A stretch of DNA of 64,000 nucleotides from Taibaiella soli (GTDB lineage Bacteria; Bacteroidota; Bacteroidia; Chitinophagales; Chitinophagaceae), in the NCBI RefSeq assembly GCF_003236175.1, contig NZ_QKTW01000017.1:74304-138303 (forward strand). Reading direction: 5' to 3'. Below are positions 61,987 through 64,000 of the stretch, piece after piece. Under the pieces are notes generated by a model. The model saw only the letters and a list, made by a program, of their open reading frames with translations, ran no database searches and was not told where the DNA came from. The stretch's first letter is position 1; every line of letters begins with the position of its first letter. A program made the position numbers and the translations under genes.

Positions 61987-62262
61987 ATGGATACAAATGA
62001 TTTGATAAAAAGCGCATTTCAAAATGCAGGTGGAATACTCGACGGCAGCAATTGGTATGTTCTCGAAGGCCATGTTGTATTAAACGAATTCCGGATTACA
62101 AAACTGGATGACTTTTACATCAATAACCTTGTTGCCTTCAAACATGGAGAGGACCACGGTTATGTAATGCTCGGTATATTTAATTCTATCGAAGCTGCCG
62201 AAGAGTATCAAATACACATAAGGACGATTGGAAGAGATGAAAAAGGAAATTTTATCAAATAG
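61987..62262 (+). CDS. small protein, tandem paralogue 1
   Basis: 91 residues: MDTNDLIKSAFQNAGGILDGSNWYVLEGHVVLNEFRI...YVMLGIFNSIEAAEEYQIHI. It shares the pattern N/T-x2-A-x2-NGG-IL-GS, VLEG-V--NEFRI, FK-G and EAAE-Y with the next gene. No domain recognised; cytoplasmic. First of two genes from an exact -7 box. Confidence 0.65.
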   Translation: MDTNDLIKSAFQNAGGILDGSNWYVLEGHVVLNEFRITKLDDFYINNLVAFKHGEDHGYVMLGIFNSIEAAEEYQIHIRTIGRDEKGNFIK

Positions 62263-62265
62263 GAT

Positions 62266-62526
62266 ATGAACACAGACGATATCATAAATAATGCATTAAG
62301 TAACGGTGGAGGAATATTGAATGGTTCTGGCCTTTGGGTGCTTGAAGGCAATGTAAATAGGAATGAATTCCGAATCATCCCTTTGAAAGAAGCTTATATC
62401 GATGGCTTCATGGTCTTTAAATTTGGGATTGAGACCGGCAATATCATCCTTGGAGTTTTTGATAAACCTGAAGCTGCGGAGTATTATCGAGACTGGATCA
62501 GATCAGTAGTACGTAGCGAAGATTGA
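62266..62526 (+). CDS. small protein, tandem paralogue 2
   Basis: 86 residues: MNTDDIINNALSNGGGILNGSGLWVLEGNVNRNEFRI...IILGVFDKPEAAEYYRDWI. It is 3 bp after paralogue 1 and clearly homologous to it along its full length, so this is a local duplication. Followed by a strong terminator. Confidence 0.65.
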   Translation: MNTDDIINNALSNGGGILNGSGLWVLEGNVNRNEFRIIPLKEAYIDGFMVFKFGIETGNIILGVFDKPEAAEYYRDWIRSVVRSED

Positions 62527-62552
62527 TTTTTTTGAATTACCGTATAGTTTAT

Positions 62553-62584
62553 AAAGAGCAGTGATCACTGCTCTTTATTTTTTT
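62553..62584. terminator. bidirectional terminator (24-bp palindrome)
   Basis: A perfect 24-bp palindrome (62,553-62,576) with arms AAAGAGCAGTGA / TCACTGCTCTTT; T-run to the right (ATTTTTTTT). It serves the convergent paralogue and membrane genes. Confidence 0.85.
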
Positions 62585-62589
62585 GCTGA

Positions 62590-62895
62590 TTATTGTTTCT
62601 CTTCGTTTTTTGAAGCGATTAAATACACGTTGTCTGCAATGTTTTGGATGTTGTCGGCTGAGTTGATCACTAACTTGATCAATTGAGAAATTGCAAAGGT
62701 TCCTATTATAGACACAATTAAGAGTACCAAATAGCCGAGCATGAGGTATGCACCGGTGGGATTGGAGTCGAACATGTCCATCCAGGTCCTTAAGCCAACG
62801 AGCACTACAATCGCAGTAGAAAGCGTTTCAATGATCCCAATAGCAATAAAAATTGCCGATAGCGTTCTTAAGAATGGATAAGATTTGTCGCGCAT
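62590..62895 (-). CDS. small integral membrane protein
   Basis: From 62,895 (MRDKSYPFLRTLSAIFIAIGIIETLSTAIVVLV) about 101 residues with two hydrophobic segments (SAIFIAIGIIETLSTAIVVLVG and AYLMLGYLVLLIVSIIGTF). No known family. The frame continues upstream another 55 codons, but these read as non-membrane, low-quality sequence overlapping the next divergent gene, so the shorter start is preferred. Confidence 0.6.
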   Translation of the reverse strand: MRDKSYPFLRTLSAIFIAIGIIETLSTAIVVLVGLRTWMDMFDSNPTGAYLMLGYLVLLIVSIIGTFAISQLIKLVINSADNIQNIADNVYLIASKNEEKQ

Positions 62896-63049
62896 GTTTG
62901 TGATGTTTTTAAAATAGTGTTTAATGGTTGAATTAATCTTAAAGTAGCAAAACGTTTTGAATTTTGCAATTGCAAGCATAATGCTAAACCCTTCCAATTT
63001 GTTCCCGTTGTCGTGATTTGCCGGTAAACTCGCTGGAAAGAAATCAGCA

Positions 63050-63640
63050 ATGGAAAACAAATCAGAGATTATTCTCGCTTACCTCAAATCAAATCCAGGA
63101 GCGACCAAAGTTCAAATCAGCCAAGCCACAGCAATCAAAGGACTGGAGCTATTCAACCTGCTACGCATGTTGACACGTGAGCGAATCATTCAAGAAGACA
63201 GTTCTGGAAACGAGCCAGTTTATACTGTCTTTTCAGAAATGCCGGAACCAAAAGAAGAAACTCCAGAGGAAGTTGAACTGAAAAAGAGAATAAAAGCTGG
63301 CAGAGACGTATCTCAATATACTTTTAATGGCAGATCATACGGCAAAGGTCCTTTGGTTAGAGCGGTGGTTGCTCAGTATGTGTTGGATCATCCGGAGATC
63401 ACTTACAAAGAACTGAAAGAAGTGTTTCCTGATGATCTTCTGAAACGATTCGGCATCTTTCAGGATCAAAAGACGGCGAAAGAAATTGCACCGAAAGGAA
63501 ATCGGTATTTCACAAAACCTGAACAGGTCATCAAATTGAAGGACAGGGAAGTTGTGGTATGCAGTCAGTTTACTTTGGAAAACCTGCAACCGTTTTTGAA
63601 AGTGGCACGAGCATTGGGATATGAGATTGTAGAATCATGA
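63050..63640 (+). CDS. winged-helix protein
   Basis: 196 residues. N-terminal wHTH (MENKSEIILAYLKSNPGATKVQISQATAIKGLELFNLLRMLTRERII) with a following wing (SGNEPVYTVF). The C-terminal ~100 residues (YGKGPLVRAVVAQYVLDHPEITYKELKEVFPDDLL...VCSQFTLENLQPFLKVARALGYEI) match a Bacteroidota hypothetical family whose role is unknown. Divergent from the small membrane protein gene. A terminator follows at 63,662. Confidence 0.7.
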   Translation: MENKSEIILAYLKSNPGATKVQISQATAIKGLELFNLLRMLTRERIIQEDSSGNEPVYTVFSEMPEPKEETPEEVELKKRIKAGRDVSQYTFNGRSYGKGPLVRAVVAQYVLDHPEITYKELKEVFPDDLLKRFGIFQDQKTAKEIAPKGNRYFTKPEQVIKLKDREVVVCSQFTLENLQPFLKVARALGYEIVES

Positions 63641-63661
63641 TCCCATTAATTTAGTATTGAA

Positions 63662-63693
63662 AAGAAGACTGCTTAAAATGGCAGTCTTCTTTA
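63662..63693 (+). terminator. terminator after the 63,050 gene
   Basis: A 12-bp perfect stem (AAAGAAGACTGC / GCAGTCTTCTTT) with an 8-nt loop; the arms are A-rich and T-rich. Confidence 0.85.
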
Positions 63694-63726
63694 TTAAGTT
63701 CCGTTTTTTGTACCAGTTTTGTATGG

Positions 63727-64000
63727 TTAGAATGTTTCCACAAGGAATTGGGTTATTTTCATTTTCCGGGCTGCAATCAAATCTTTAGTCCAAATAATAT
63801 CGTCTTTTGTCATTTCCTGGATTTCTCTTTGCTGAGCTAAATGAGTGTATGAGTTGCGTTTTTCAACAAAAGGTTTATTGCCGACTGAACAGTTATGCGA
63901 TTTCGAAAGCAGAAGATAATTGCCTAAGCAGTCAATGTATTGATCCTTGAATTCTTCGTCATATTCACAGTAGCCAGCGGCGAGTGGTTTGCCATCCGTA
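63727..64000 (-). CDS. C-terminal part of a GmrSD-like (DUF262/DUF1524) protein, cut by the window edge
   Basis: On the minus strand an open frame runs in from the right edge and ends with TAA at 63,727-63,729: ...DCLGNYLLLSKSHNCSVGNKPFVEKRNSYTHLAQQREI...KMKITQFLVETF. The pattern GN-x-LLL-x-x-x-N-x-x-x-GNKPF-x-EKR-x-x-Y is the hallmark of the DUF1524 (HNH-type) C-terminal nuclease domain of GmrSD-type restriction proteins. The N-terminus is outside the window. Such proteins cleave modified phage DNA. Confidence 0.6.
   Translation of the reverse strand, partial: TDGKPLAAGYCEYDEEFKDQYIDCLGNYLLLSKSHNCSVGNKPFVEKRNSYTHLAQQREIQEMTKDDIIWTKDLIAARKMKITQFLVETF

Overview
The window is from a Bacteroidota genome, most likely Chitinophagaceae or a close relative. 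The support is: several secreted proteins with a type IX secretion (Por) C-terminal sorting domain, a bacillithiol glycosyltransferase (bshA), Bacteroidota-type -7 boxes (TAnnTTTG) in front of several genes, an OppC-like permease, and chromosomal parA/parB. No rRNA gene, complete tRNA or CRISPR array was found.

Positions 1 to about 27,860 look like core chromosome. This part carries transport (amino-acid permease, ABC permease, CPA2 antiporter), redox and thiol chemistry (AhpD-like protein, bshA, lipoprotein cytochrome c, FMN reductase, catalase-like fusion), peptidases (M28, M43), parAB, and regulators of the ArsR and AraC types. Its intergenic gaps hold short-word repeats built on TTGACCATT and ACTTATAAC, REP-like hairpins and clean intrinsic terminators.

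At 27,862-27,918 there is the 3' part of a tRNA-Leu(CAA) on the minus strand. Its own terminator still lies beyond its CCA end, but its 5' half is replaced by unrelated DNA. This is the expected left scar of an element integrated into a tRNA, so I read everything to the right as an integrated island. No right end is seen in the window.

Positions 28-40 kb are accessory cargo: a three-gene cassette (secreted protein, four-helix membrane protein, glycine-rich collagen-like protein); two uracil-DNA-glycosylase-like genes, one frameshifted; an acetyltransferase and the remnant of a paralogue; and a two-gene operon encoding a 1157-residue CHAT protease/P-loop ATPase/TPR protein translationally coupled to a 303-residue protein of unknown family. 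That pair is the best candidate for an undescribed defence or cell-death system. The CHAT operon sits between an intact acetyltransferase gene and a 5'-truncated copy of the glycosylase-like gene, which marks its insertion.

Positions 40-64 kb hold mobile-element functions: a tyrosine recombinase, an RteC-like protein, a ParB-like protein overlapping an orphan cytosine-C5 methyltransferase, an XRE repressor with two palindromic operators facing a secreted protein and a TPR/membrane cluster, a DUF6876 protein, a sensor protein lacking its kinase ATPase domain, a large protein with a winged-helix N-terminus and a polymerase-like C-terminus that contains three exact 19-bp repeats at 84-bp spacing, a ParB-like/large serine recombinase pair, and at the right edge the C-terminus of a GmrSD-like (DUF1524) restriction protein. 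Two genes at 49.7-52.6 kb (a type IX substrate and a lipoprotein) are cell-envelope cargo or interspersed host DNA.

All family names come from motif reading by eye; no database search was possible.
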